DNA of 34,411 bases. It comes from Symbiodinium natans (lineage: Eukaryota > Sar > Dinophyceae > Suessiales > Symbiodiniaceae). The DNA lies in contig CAJNDS010001108.1 of NCBI GenBank assembly GCA_905221605.1, forward strand, positions 1-34,411, given 5' to 3'. Made by a program: the position numbers and the translations under genes. Positions 1 through 8,578 of the stretch are shown here, piece after piece. How positions within the stretch are numbered: the stretch's first letter is position 1; each line of letters opens with the position of its first letter. The notes under the pieces are model-generated. The model was not told the origin of the DNA. It was given only the letters and a program-made list of their open reading frames with translations, and did no database searches.

Positions 1-393
1 AGCCATGAGTATGCCAGCGCGAAGCCTGCTGCCCAGATCCTGTGGAGGCTGAGGGGAGTCAGAAGGAGGGGATCAGCCTGTGCGAGGCGCTGTACAAGAA
101 CCATTGTTGTGACGATCACACTATCTGGATCCGGCGCGAGGCGGTGCCTGTCTTTGAGGACTAGCTGGTTGTACAGGTAGTGGATGTAGGCTTTTAAGGG
201 GATGCTGGCGGCGTGGCTGGCGATGAAGATATTGTTGTCGATCTTTGTCTTCGGGCCGTAGATCAGTGCGGGGACCTCATCGTGCGCGGTTTCCCACACC
301 AAGCGCGGGCTAATGAGCTCTTCGGTCATGTTCGCGCAGCCGGTAGCCAGCTGCATGGCGAGCATTGTTGTTGGCAAGGAAGCTATCTGGAGC
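1..393 (-). CDS. PHO80-type (P/U) cyclin-like protein, partial exon
   Basis: The frame stays open from an AG|G acceptor near 393 to the left edge of the window, so the gene continues outside. Two in-frame ATGs lie at 365-363 and 356-354, but the exon probably starts upstream of them. The translation contains SIPLKAYIHYLYNQL, then DSVIVTTMVLVQRLAQADP, then LTPLSLHRIWAAGFALAYSW. This order matches the first helices of the cyclin box in PHO80-like cyclins: a P-x-x-x-Y helix, an 'ALIYIDRLIQ'-type helix and an 'LTxLNVHR' helix. Such cyclins normally bind and activate a cyclin-dependent kinase, often linked to phosphate or nutrient signalling; that role here is inference. The second half of the cyclin fold is off-window. 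The family is assigned from memory of its pattern, not from a search. Confidence 0.6.
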
Positions 394-1045
394 CTTCTTT
401 GTAACTTGGTTCCGGTGCTGCTTGCTGTTTGTTTGATAGCGAGTCTGGAATCTTTGTTTGAGCCGTGCGGAGTTCGTCTTCTTGGGCGGGGGAAAGGGGA
501 GGGGGGGGGGGGGGGTTGTTAATTCTAAACGGATTGCAATTCGAAGAGAGTGGATTGCGCTGGGGTGAGAAACTTCGGGGTCTTACTTTTGGGGTGGGAC
601 ATGGAGCTGTCGAACGCTTGCGGGAGTACGTAGCATGATGTTGGGGCCGGGTCGAAGATCACGAGGCGAGACATTAGTGGGCGGCTCGAGGCGGTGAACA
701 AGGACGTGCTTGTGCATGAAGTTCGGAGCTTCCTTTCTCGCACAATCGAGTTGTGATTGGGTCAGCTGTATTCTTGCTCCGCTGGGAAGCTGTGGTGACA
801 CGGCTCCGGCTCAGGCAGCGGCTGCTGCGACTTCTCTTGCGCCTCGTTCCGAAGTGGTTGTTGTTCGGCTGTGTTTAGAGTTCTGCGTCGACTCGCGCTG
901 GAATGTAGACGTGACTGAGGTCGGAACCGGTTGTTCTTCATCGGCGAAGCTGGCGTGCTGCTCCAAAGCGGCCTGATTGTGGGCGTTTTTTTTTTTACCG
1001 GACGTGGTTATTTTAAAAGTTACCCTGTGGAGTTGTGAGACAAGC
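394..1045. other. Intronic or intergenic stretch with a G-run
   Basis: No frame here is convincing in the way the neighbouring exons are. Minus-strand frames between 525 and 801 are open but show no recognisable pattern. A G-rich run at 485-516 (C-rich on the minus strand) lies about 90 nt upstream of the cyclin exon. Confidence 0.3.
485..516 (+). repeat. G-rich tract, possible G-quadruplex
   Basis: Runs of G (GGG, GGGGG, GGGG, then more than 12 G) are separated by one to three bases, which satisfies a G-quadruplex pattern on the plus strand. Confidence 0.6.
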
Positions 1046-1189
1046 ACCGAAGTGTGCCTCGCACCATTGTCGGTAGGCTTCGTCATAGTAGTACTCTGCT
1101 TCTTCCTCTTCTTCTTCTTCTTCCTGTTCCTCGGAATGGAGTTGAATGTCCGCAATTTGCTTTTCGATCTCCAGGATCGTGGACGTCTC
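1046..1189 (-). CDS. Exon of unknown protein with glutamate-rich coil
   Basis: The minus-strand frame follows a pyrimidine-leaning AG|G acceptor at 1190. It begins ETSTILEIEKQIADIQLHSE, a likely short coiled-coil or amphipathic helix. A glutamate run and then an aromatic, acidic patch (AEYYYDEAYRQWCEA) follow. The 3' limit is uncertain: a GC or GT donor near 1046-1057 is possible. I do not recognise the family. The next fragment upstream (1279-1366) may belong to the same gene. Confidence 0.45.
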
Positions 1190-1278
1190 CTGCAGCAACC
1201 TTGGCGGGCATGCTTTATGCGATGACTTCTTCGATATGGACTGTTGTAAAGAAACAATGGGAACCCGTGTGCATAAGG

Positions 1279-1366
1279 CGGCTGCATGAGCACGATCATC
1301 TTTGCGTTCTCGACGGACGTCGTGACTTTTTCGGCTTCGTCGGTGATCATCTGGTGCGTGCGTTTC
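1279..1366 (-). CDS. Short exon fragment, unknown protein
   Basis: The minus-strand frame reads THQMITDEAEKVTTSVENAK followed by MIVLMQ. Its codon usage and residue composition look coding while the other two frames do not. It probably lies upstream of the glutamate-rich exon (1046-1189) in the same transcript. Splice limits are approximate. No function can be assigned. Confidence 0.35.
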
Positions 1367-1577
1367 TTGGCTTATGTCCGGGCGTGGGTTTTTACCTTGT
1401 GCGTTGAGTGTGGGAGAGGGTTGGGAGGGGTCGTGCCTGCAAGCCGGTGTTGATGCGAGAGCTCGGCTTGTTGGTCGAGTTGCTTCGGCTGTTATGGATC
1501 TTGTCGAACTTTTTCTTGACCTGCTCACACCGATTTTACTATTGCTCTGACAGCTTTACGTGTTTAGGGACAGAGAG

Positions 1578-1685
1578 CTACCAAAATATGAGGAATTCAT
1601 CATGCTCGTCACGCGCCTGCTTGAAGCGCTTCCTGTCGATGTTGTTGATGTCCGACTTGATGCCGTTCTTTGTCATGTTTCCGGC
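1578..1685 (-). CDS. Short basic/acidic exon, unknown protein
   Basis: After an AG|G acceptor (AG at 1687-1686) a 36-codon minus-strand frame reads GNMTKNGIKSDINNIDRKRF and then KQARDEHDEFL, ending in TAG at 1580-1578. The charged, helix-forming composition looks like genuine protein. The terminal stop may be real, or the exon may end just before it at an unrecognised donor. Family unknown. Confidence 0.45.
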   Translation of the reverse strand, partial: AGNMTKNGIKSDINNIDRKRFKQARDEHDEFLIFW

Positions 1686-1950
1686 CTGTTGTGAATGGCG
1701 GCTGGGCTTGCTTCAGCTCAGAATCGTCAGCGGGGTTCGAGGCCTCGGTCTTGAGGAGGGCTGCCGGGCTGCCTATTGGGGCGACGCTTGTTGAGCCTCG
1801 TGGCTGCACCGGTGCTTGTGGCGGCGGATAGCTTCCGCATCGAGCGACGGCAATTTGGACTAAGTAAATGTCTCGGTAGAGCAGGGGATGCTTGAACTGT
1901 CGTGATGCGATGCGACGCTCTGAATGCACCTTGCTTTTTGGGCACCTTCC

Positions 1951-2388
1951 TCACTGACTCGTGCAGATGCTTGTCGGCTCACGTGGGTCTGCGCCTGAGC
2001 GGGTTGGTCGGACTGGACAGGGAGTGCTGTTTTCGGGTTTGCTGGTACTTGCTGCAAGTGGCATCTCTGAGCTCGGCACCGTTTTCTTGAGGAAGATGGC
2101 ATCGTAGATCCGCCTGGTGGGAATACCATGGTTTGTGCGTTGGCAATGTTGTTGGGCTGCAAACAAGGGAATGCAGGAGGTCCTTTGCCCGTCTCGATGC
2201 AGTTCTCGTCCGCTTGCATGGGGGATCCTGTCGTCGGAGGTGCGAAAGCAGGGTTTTGGGGGGTTCAGGGGTGATGCCAGCGGAGGGGGTGGTGGTGGCC
2301 GTCCTTTTCCCTTGCCTTTGGACACGTAGTAGGCGGCGGCCGGCGTGGATGTCAGTCCTGCGAAAAGGCTCGAGGCTAGAAGAGTCAT
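1951..2388 (-). CDS. Lysine/proline-rich open frame, unknown protein
   Basis: This is a 145-codon minus-strand open frame. The early part contains a small-residue stretch, then YYVSKGKGKGRPPPPPPLAS, a basic and polyproline segment. Further on it carries RRIYDAIFLKKTVPSSEMP. The composition suggests a low-complexity, possibly disordered linker between folded parts. Exon edges are not fixed, and part of the frame may be intronic. No family recognised. Confidence 0.35.
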   Translation of the reverse strand: MTLLASSLFAGLTSTPAAAYYVSKGKGKGRPPPPPPLASPLNPPKPCFRTSDDRIPHASGRELHRDGQRTSCIPLFAAQQHCQRTNHGIPTRRIYDAIFLKKTVPSSEMPLAASTSKPENSTPCPVRPTRSGADPREPTSICTSQ

Positions 2389-2535
2389 GGTCTATGGTTT
2401 GGGGAGTGGTCGGTTGGGGGGGAACGCGGGGTTATTGCTGCTTGGGATGCGATGGTGGCTTAGGTGAGGACGTCGATCCGGCAACAGGGGTTCTTTAAGG
2501 GGGGGAGTTGAAGAGTAGTCTGAAAATCTGGTGGG

Positions 2536-2862
2536 CTAGTTTGGGAGGGGGTGCTCTTGAGTTTTTGGGCTTGCGCGACGTCCTCGTCCGATTCCTTTCA
2601 TGTCTTCATGGATGGCGTCCTCGTCACGGATTCCTGCAGGACGCAATGATGCATTATCGTGAAGAGCATGTGTGTTTCGTGGTATTCTGGGGTGTCCTCT
2701 CCCGATGCCTTTGGCGACTTCTTCCTCGTCGCTGTCGTCGCAACTCCTGGTGTGTGCATTGTTGCTTGCGAAGCGGCGTTGTTCTGATTCTTGCGTGCTT
2801 GCGGGCAGGATTGAGGAAGCGGCGTGTGTGCTGCCCCCATGGAGAGAGGTGGGGTCGGTCTA
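2536..2862 (-). CDS. Acidic open frame with repeated KGIGRG motif
   Basis: A minus-strand frame with no ATG at its start runs from an AG near 2863 to TAG at 2538-2536. It contains two related blocks: SCDDSDEEEVAKGIGRGHP, and about 30 residues later IRDEDAIHEDMKGIGRGRR. The internal duplication of an acidic stretch followed by KGIGRG argues for real protein. It is probably an exon of a larger gene. Function unknown. Confidence 0.4.
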
Positions 2863-3115
2863 TCACGGGGGCAGTGCTCGAGCCAGCCTGCGAAGTTTGC
2901 GTCACAGCGCATGTAACTTGATGTTTTTGGTTGCACTATTTATTGTAGTTGTTTTTATTTTTCGGGGAATGCTCAGTGCAGCTGCGAGTTTGTTTGCTTC
3001 GTGGCCTGCGTGTGACTGTGTGCTTCCTGTGTCGAGTTGCGGGAGGAGTGGATGTGGAGCCTACTGCGCGGTTGCGTCGCGTTGTGTGGCGTTTGTGCAG
3101 TGTGTGACAGATTCG

Positions 3116-3236
3116 AGACCTGACGCTCAGAGCTTGAGGGGCTTGACCGCAGACGTTGGGAGCAGCTCTGACTGCTCCGCCTCTCTCTGAACGGAGAGGC
3201 TCTGCGGTTGTTCCCCACCCAGGTCTTTGTGGTTTG
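3116..3236 (-). ncRNA. Structured RNA element, copy 1
   Basis: First of nine copies of a nested-helix element. Plus-strand pairings are P1 AGACCTG (3116-3122) with CAGGTCT (3230-3236), P1b GGGG (3138-3141) with CCCC (3213-3216), P2 CCGCAGA (3147-3153) with TCTGCGG (3201-3207), and P3 GGAGCAG (3159-3165) with CTGCTCC (3172-3178) around a six-base loop. All four helices are perfect here. Compared with copies 2 and 3, P2 and P3 differ by paired, compensating substitutions. The element lies between the coding block at 3314-3937 and the open frame ending near 2862. Confidence 0.75.
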
Positions 3237-3313
3237 GGTGGTTGTGGCAGCTCCTGTTGAAATTGCATTTCGGGCATTTTTTTTGTCTTGGTGCGACGTG
3301 CGTTGGGGGTCCT

Positions 3314-3937
3314 TCAGTTGAGGAACGAAACGATGTTTTGCTCAAAATTGGTTCTTGAGACGTCCTGCTTCTGGCGGATTCGTCGTTTCGGTGGCGCTGC
3401 GCGAATGGTCTGCGACCACCACGTGGCGTTATCGGGGATCACGCGTGCGTCCACGAGCAAGCGGATCTCTTGGCTGGTCGAAGTCAGGATGCCTTGTTGG
3501 AAGGCTGCTGTGCGAGCTAGCTTCACGAGATCTTTCGTTGTGACTGGCTCCGACGACTCGGAGGCGTTGAAGACCGCGTGGATGAGGTTCTTGCCTGAGA
3601 GCGTGTTCATCTCGACTTGCAAGAGGTCCGCGGTGGCGTGCACGTTGCAGGACAGCACGAGCTGGCGGTCTGGGACGCGTCGGAGTACGATGACTTCGGA
3701 CCCTCTGCGTCGCTGGCGTCGCCATGCCCACCACTGGGATTGTCCGGTCTCGTAGTACCAGATCGTGGAGTCCGGAATCTTGGTGCGGAAGCTGATGCCT
3801 TCCTGTAAAGCTGGTTTCCAGACGTGGGCTGGCAGCTGCGACGCCACGTTGACCAATTCCGCGAAGGTATGCCTTCGGATTATCTCCGGCCATCGCAAGC
3901 GTGTAGTTTCGAGCATGGCTTCGTTCGTTGAGCGCAT
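3314..3937 (-). CDS. Large exon, possibly ubiquitin-like fold, unknown protein
   Basis: This is the longest clean minus-strand frame in the first 10 kb (207 codons). The middle has tryptophan-rich segments (IPDSTIWYYETGQSQWWAW), followed by SEVIVLRRVPDRQLVL. The C-terminal half has the rhythm of a ubiquitin-like beta-grasp domain: VEMNTLSGKNLIHAVF, then a TTKDLVKLARTAAFQQ helix, then EIRLLVDARVIPDNATWW. That fold is an inference from pattern only. The true 5' edge is unclear because the first 20-30 codons may be intron. It sits about 460 bp downstream of the gene A segment at 4401-5031 on the same strand and could be a later exon of that gene. Confidence 0.5.
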   Translation of the reverse strand: MRSTNEAMLETTRLRWPEIIRRHTFAELVNVASQLPAHVWKPALQEGISFRTKIPDSTIWYYETGQSQWWAWRRQRRRGSEVIVLRRVPDRQLVLSCNVHATADLLQVEMNTLSGKNLIHAVFNASESSEPVTTKDLVKLARTAAFQQGILTSTSQEIRLLVDARVIPDNATWWSQTIRAAPPKRRIRQKQDVSRTNFEQNIVSFLN

Positions 3938-4400
3938 AGCTCACTCGATGTTTGCTGTGATTTATCACTTTTCGGGAGAGGGGGAAGGGTTCTTATGGAC
4001 TGGAGGAGGAATGTTTGGTTTTGCTCTCTCGGGTATTTGTGCTGGTTCGTGTTTCGGTTCTTGTTGTTAATGGTCTCTTGGCGCTCTGCTTCTGGGTGGT
4101 AAGTTAGCTTGTTGGAAGAAGCGGGTGCTCTCTAGTGCAGTCTTGAACGAACGGCGACTCGTTCGTGCCGAAAGGGGCTGTACAAGACTACACGCTGAGG
4201 AGCAGCTTTAAATTGAGTATGCGTGCGTGCGCTCGTGCCACGCTAGCTGGACTTGGCTGATTTCGGTGCCGAGGTGCATGACTGTAAAACGCCGTCAGGC
4301 ATGGATGCAGGTTCGACTCTCTTTTTTTTTGCAGCTGGGCGCACGTGCTCTGCAAGCTTTCGTCAGCTGATATGCTTCGTTATGTGCGCACCTACGGGAC
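3938..4400 (-). other. Probable intron or spacer downstream of gene A copy 1
   Basis: No convincing coding frame is visible. The segment begins at a GTCCCG donor (4400-4395) that is shared with the paralogous copy at 8578, so at least its start is intronic. Confidence 0.4.
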
Positions 4401-5031
4401 TTTTTCCATGGCGCTCAGCATTTTGCTGGGCACCTTTCCTATGCAGCACTCGCAGAGCTGCAGGACAGGCTCCTGCGCCGAGCCGCTGGTGTTCGGGTAA
4501 GAGCGTCTCTTAGTTGAAACTCGCCACTACTGCCGATGCCAGTTGCGGGGCCTTTCCGTGGATGTAGGCGTCCACCACGTTGTTGATGCAAGCGTGCTTC
4601 CTTGGCGCGTGCATCGGGGAGGGTTCGGGTGGGTCTATATCGCTTGAGATGTTGCGATTGCGTTCTGTATGATGCTTGCGACAATGAACACGAAGCCGAT
4701 TATCGCGGGAAGAGAGAGCGCAGTGAAATATTAAAGGATCAGGAAGAAGGAAAATACTGCAAACTGGGCCTTCGACTGCTTTGCAGTGAGGCCGTTCCAG
4801 AACTCGGCCATGAAGTGGATGGATAAGTATATGTTCCCCTCGATGATCACGGCGACGCTCACGGTCTGAGGCATGTTGCGATGCATGCGTGTCTTTTGAT
4901 ACGTGATATGTGCGGCGCTGCTACGATCGGATACTTACAGACTTACAGTATCTTTGGAGTGTACTTACCCGTCCTGCCTCGGTGTCCTGTGCATCGGGCG
5001 GCACGAAGAAGAGGGACTCCACGGCTTCGTC
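4401..5031 (-). CDS. Unknown gene A, copy 1 (four-exon segment)
   Basis: Exons were placed by matching to copy 2 at 8579-9135. Exon a is 4969-5031 (63 nt, phase 0), preceded by GCTCAG|G and followed by a canonical GTAAGT donor; it contains ESLFFVPPDAQDTEAGR. Exon b is 4777-4865 (89 nt) with TVSVAVIIEGN and FMAEFWNGLTAK, ending at a GT donor. Exon c starts at 4600 with KHACINNV; it ends either at 4576 (GT donor) or 4540 (GC donor). Exon d is 4401-4508 (108 nt) with QEPVLQLCECCIGKVPSKM, ending at GTCCCG. Phases join cleanly. Conserved cysteines in exons c and d could bind metal or form disulphides. No family recognised. Neither the start nor the end of the full gene is identified. Confidence 0.6.
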
Positions 5032-5062
5032 CTGAGCAGTCGGTGCGAGTTCGTGAGACAAT

Positions 5063-5139
<77 letters not shown>
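5063..5139. repeat. (GA)n / (TC)n dinucleotide repeat
   Basis: About 38 near-perfect GA units. On the gene's sense (minus) strand this is a TC run ending about 30 nt before the acceptor of gene A copy 1 exon a, so it lies where a polypyrimidine tract would be. Confidence 0.95.
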
Positions 5140-5146
<7 letters not shown>

Positions 5147-5504
5147 TCGATCGGGAGAGGGAGAGAGGGCATTGTCCGGGCCCGCTGCGTTGTTGGTGTC
5201 GTTGTGAGTGGCGTCGCTCGTGTTTCTGCTTTGTTTGACCTGGCACGTTCTTATTGCCAATCTTTTTTCGAGCGCGCGTGCGAGGCTTGCATGGTCTGCT
5301 GTGCGGCTTGCTTGGGCGAGGGCCTGCCTCCTGAGCCTGTCGATGTGCTCCCTTGGGTTCTCGTTGTCGGGGCATGGCGTCGCGTTGTACTGCGGAGTCG
5401 AAGTATACCCTCACTGGAGTGACTAGAGCCGCAGTGCTAAGGCGTTTGCGTGCGCTCCTCCAGGCTGCGCCTCTCGAGGGGTTCAGGGGCTCAGGGTTCA
5501 CGTG

Positions 5505-5705
5505 TTTTTTTCTTTCCTTTCTCTTTCCTTTCTCTGTCTTCTCTCTTTTTTCTCTCTGTCCTTTCCTGCTTTCTGTTTCTTTTGTTTTTCTTTCCTTTTT
5601 CTTTCCTTTCTCTTTCCTTTCACTTTCCTTTCACTTTCCCTTCGCTTCCCTTTCTCTTTCCCCTCTCTTTCCTTTCTCTTTCCTCTCGGTTTCTTTCTCT
5701 TTCGG
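5505..5705. repeat. Polypyrimidine tract (CTTTCCTTTCT type)
   Basis: Almost pure C/T on the plus strand with an irregular CTTTCCTTTCT unit. It is the reverse complement of the purine tracts at 19.9-20.8 kb. It is followed by a minisatellite and RNA element copy 2; the same order recurs at 6062-6978. Confidence 0.9.
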
Positions 5706-5710
5706 TTTCA

Positions 5711-5890
5711 AGGCTGGGCCCCTCGAGGGGTCAAGAAGTTCTTGGTCTTAAGGCTGGGTCTTTCGAGGGGTCAAGGTCAAGAAGATCTCGGTTGCTAGGC
5801 AGGGCCCTTCGAGGGGTCAAGAAGTTCTGGGTCTTCAAGGCTGGGCTCCTCGATGGGTCAAGAAGATCTTGGCTTCAAGGCCGGGCTACT
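5711..5890. repeat. Minisatellite, unit about 40-46 bp
   Basis: About four imperfect units of the form AAGGCTGGGC, then CTCGAGGGGTCAAGAAG, then TTCTTGGTCT. Each carries a CCTCGAGG-type palindrome. The array is repeated at 6572-6835. Confidence 0.8.
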
Positions 5891-5928
5891 TGCTTTGGCG
5901 CTTTGAAGGCTGTGCAGTCTCTTGTTGG

Positions 5929-6041
5929 AGATCTGACGCTCAGAGCTTAAGGGGCTTGACCGCAAACGTGGGAAGCAGCTCTGACTGCTTCGCCCGCCTG
6001 CTTTCGCATGGGGGCTTTGCGGCTGTTCCCCACCCAGATCT
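5929..6041 (-). ncRNA. Structured RNA element, copy 2
   Basis: Pairings are P1 AGATCTG (5929-5935) with CAGATCT (6035-6041), P1b GGGG with CCCC, P2 CCGCAAA (5960-5966) with TTTGCGG (6016-6022), and P3 GAAGCAG (5972-5978) with CTGCTTC (5985-5991). Relative to copy 1, P1 (C-G to T-A), P2 (G-C to A-T) and P3 (G-C to A-T) each change on both sides, keeping the helix. It is nearly identical to copy 3. Confidence 0.75.
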
Positions 6042-6061
6042 TTGGAAAAGAGCCGTATTAT

Positions 6062-6565
6062 GTACCTGTCCTTTCTCTTTCATTTCTCTTCCCTTTGTCT
6101 TTCCTTTCTCTTTCCTTTCTCTTTGCTGTCTCTTGCCTTTCTCTGTTCTGTTTGTTTTTGTTTTTCGTTTTTTCTTGCTTTCTCTTTCTTTTCTTTTTCC
6201 TTAGTCTTTTCTTTCTCTTTTCTTTCTTGTTTTTCTCTCTTTTCCTCTCTTTGCTTTCTGTTTTCTGTATCTTTCCTTTCTTTTTCCTTTCTCTTGTCGT
6301 TCTTTTTCCTTTCTCTTTCTTTTCTGTTTCTTTCCTCTTTCCTTTTTATTTCCTCTCTCTTGCCTTTCTTTTTCTTCTATGTTTTTTTTTCTCGTTCTTT
6401 TGTTTCTCGTTCCTTTCTGGTTTTTCTCTCTTTCCTTTCTGTTTCCTTTCTGGTTTTTCTCTGTTTCCTTTATCTTTGCTTTCCGTTTCCTTTGTGTTTC
6501 CTGTGCGTTTCATTTTTCTTTGCTTTCTCTTTACTTTTTGTTTCCTCTCTCTTTCCTGTCTCTTT
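6062..6565. repeat. Polypyrimidine tract, longer copy
   Basis: About 500 bp of C/T-rich sequence with occasional G. It is the second member of a duplicated block consisting of tract, minisatellite and RNA element. The long plus-strand phenylalanine/leucine/serine frames across it are products of the low complexity. Confidence 0.9.
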
Positions 6566-6571
6566 CGGTTT

Positions 6572-6835
6572 GCAGGCTGGGCCTCTCGAGGGGTCAACAA
6601 GTTCTTGGTCGTAGGGCCGGGCCCCTGGAGGGGTCAAAAAGATCTTGCTTTCAAGGCTGGGCCTTTCGAGGGGTCAAGAAGTTCTTGGTCTCAAGGCTGG
6701 GTCTCTCAAGGGGTCAAAAAGATCTTGGTCTCAAGGCTGGGCCCCTCGAGGGGTCGAGAAGTTCTGGGTCTTCAAGGCTGGGCTCCTCGATGGGTCGAGA
6801 AGAGCTTGGTTTCGAGGCCGGGCTACTGGCTTTGG
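6572..6835. repeat. Minisatellite, second array
   Basis: About six imperfect units of the same family as 5711-5890, ending in the same CTCGATGGGTC variant before RNA element copy 3. Confidence 0.8.
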
Positions 6836-6865
6836 CGCTTTGAAGGCTGTGCAGTCTCTTGTTGG

Positions 6866-6978
6866 AGATCTGACGCTCAGAGCTTAAGGGGCTTGACCGC
6901 AAACGTGGGAAGCAGCTCTGACTGCTTCGCCCGCCTGCTTTCGCATGGGGGCTTTGCGGCTGTTCCCCACCCAGATCT
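6866..6978 (-). ncRNA. Structured RNA element, copy 3
   Basis: Same pairings as copy 2: P1 AGATCTG (6866-6872) with CAGATCT (6972-6978), and P3 GAAGCAG (6909-6915) with CTGCTTC (6922-6928). About 170 bp including flanks is almost identical to copy 2, so this is a recent duplication and not an independent test of the structure. Confidence 0.75.
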
Positions 6979-7292
6979 ATGGGAAAGAGACGTATTATTA
7001 TGTACGTGTGTAGCTTCTGCTGCGTGGAACTTTTGGAGGTCTGCCTGTTCGTTGTGCTGTTCATGAGCTGCTGCAGGTGCTTTCATTCGGCTTGCTTGTG
7101 CGCTTCTTGCTGGCTTCTTCTCTTTTCGCCGCCGCGCACGCACTGCCGCGGTCGGCGCGCTCATCTCACCCAGCGTGCGAGTTGGACCTGAGCGGACGGA
7201 GGCTTCTGGTTTTGGGGAGTCTGTGGTTGAGCTAAGGTTCGGCTACGCTCAGCTTTGACTGGTGTTGAGGCCGTGGCGAGCTTCACGCCTAC

Positions 7293-7870
7293 CTGCAAGG
7301 TCAGACCGGCTAAGACGGGATCGTCCAGGGGATCGATCCAGCGGCCGTTGTCCGACCTCGGCTTGAAAAGGTTCTGCGGCGACTCACATTCGCTGCAGGG
7401 ATTCTTCGACGTTCTGTCGATGTCTGAGCCTCGTGCCGTCTCAGCTCGTAGCCGCCGCCTGAGCGGAACAGCGCAGTTATGTACTATAGAGTCAATTCTT
7501 GTGGGCTTGCTGTCGGGACTAACACGGAAGGAGAGGCAGGCTGCGGTTGCCGTTGGCTGAGGGCCTGGCGCATCTTCACGACGCGGGCCACGATCGAGCG
7601 AAAGCTCTCGTAGTCGTGCGCCGCGTAGGTGAAGATGTACCGGCGCTCGCCCCACTGAATGAAGCTTGTGAGCTTCCTTTCCTTGGCGGTCTTTGCGGAG
7701 ACTTTCGGGTGGCATAGTGTCGCATCGGGCCTGCGGGTACAGCTTGTCGTACTCGTTCTCCAGCTCGTGGTTGAGTGTGTCCTCAGGGCTGCATCTTTGC
7801 GTGTTTATGAATTGCGCTGCTAATATTGCTGCTGCCTGCAAAGATAGTCTGAGAGCTTCGCGAAGGACAT
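7293..7870 (-). CDS. Gene C: unknown protein with own start and TATA box
   Basis: Exon 1 is 7836-7870, starting ATG and reading MSFAKLSDYLC. A 41-nt GC-AG intron follows. Exon 2 is 7731-7794, containing SPEDTLNHELENEYDKLYPQ. A 40-nt GC-AG intron follows. Exon 3 runs from 7690 to about 7490 and contains KLTSFIQWGERRYIFTYAAH, then DYESFRSIVARVVKMRQAL and a Q/P-rich tail. A probable exon 4 is 7293-7429, with NPCSECESPQNLF and GRWIDPLDDPVLAGLTLQ before a CAG|GTAGGC donor. The FIQWGERRYIFTY to RSIVARVVK stretch looks like a small folded domain that I cannot name. The start was chosen because ATG lies about 75 nt below a TATAAAGG and is followed by a coding-like frame. The gene may continue leftward. 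Confidence 0.5.
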
Positions 7871-7941
7871 CTTGCGTGGAGTGAGCTTCACGGAGCGAAC
7901 TCTATCGGATGAGTGAGTATTTGGTTGCTGCCGAATCTGAC

Positions 7942-7949
7942 CCTTTATA
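7942..7949 (-). promoter_or_regulatory. Putative TATA box for gene C
   Basis: TATAAAGG on the minus strand lies about 72 nt upstream of the gene C ATG (7870). That spacing allows a start site near 7920 and a 50-nt leader. Confidence 0.45.
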
Positions 7950-8139
7950 TGCCATGCTTTGTTGCCAGTCAGTCACGCGAACTTGAATGTTCTTTGCACG
8001 AGTCATGACTGACTTTCTGATTGTCTAGTTTCACTGCGTCTCTTGAATCCACAACAGCTGCGAGATCGACTCCTCTCTGAGGGCTTTGGGGTAGGAGGTT
8101 CGAGTTCACCTGGGGCAAGCGCCACGCTATTCTGCCTGC

Positions 8140-8459
8140 CTGTGCCGTCGGTTGGATTCCGTTTCTATGTCTGTACTTGTAGATAGCTGGCAGCTTGCAG
8201 CGGAGACCTAACGCTCAGAGCTTAAGGGGCTTGACCGCAATCGTTGGGAGCAGCTCTGACTGCTCCGCCTGTTTGTTTGTGTTTAATTATCGTCTGAGGC
8301 CCTTGCGGTTGTTCCCCACCCAGGTCGAGCAGCGAGAACGAAAGTGCTCGTTGATTGTGTAAACTTGGGCCGTGGCGCTTTTTGGCGGAGCCAATGAGTT
8401 TCCAAAGTAACGAGTATATTGTTCTCGTGGGATACGAACATGGCAGGTGTGCTTATCTT
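8140..8459. repeat. 320-bp direct repeat, copy 1
   Basis: Matches 9655-9969 at high identity. The repeat contains RNA element copy 4 and flanks on both sides, for example the segment around GTGGCGCT and TTTGGCGGAGCCAATGAG on the right. It shows that the RNA element can travel with flanking sequence. Confidence 0.8.
8205..8326 (-). ncRNA. Structured RNA element, copy 4
   Basis: Pairings are P1 GACCTA (8205-8210) with CAGGTC (8321-8326), with one A-C mismatch that is U-G on the minus strand; P1b GGGG with CCCC; P2 CCGCAA (8235-8240) with TTGCGG (8303-8308); and P3 GGAGCAG (8247-8253) with CTGCTCC (8260-8266). It lies about 250 bp upstream of the gene C TATA box and downstream of gene A copy 2. 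Confidence 0.75.
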
Positions 8460-8578
8460 TAGTTTCCTTGCTGCATTGCGTCGGGGTGTTGATCATCTCT
8501 TTTCCGGCTGCCTGCTGTTGTGTTTCGCAGACGTACTCACGCTACTGTAATCTAGTCCTGACTCTTTTCGTTCGGGAC

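Noticed and set aside
6008-7066. A 352-codon plus-strand frame
   Set aside because: It spans a polypyrimidine tract, a minisatellite and an RNA element; the composition is low complexity and there is no paralogue support.
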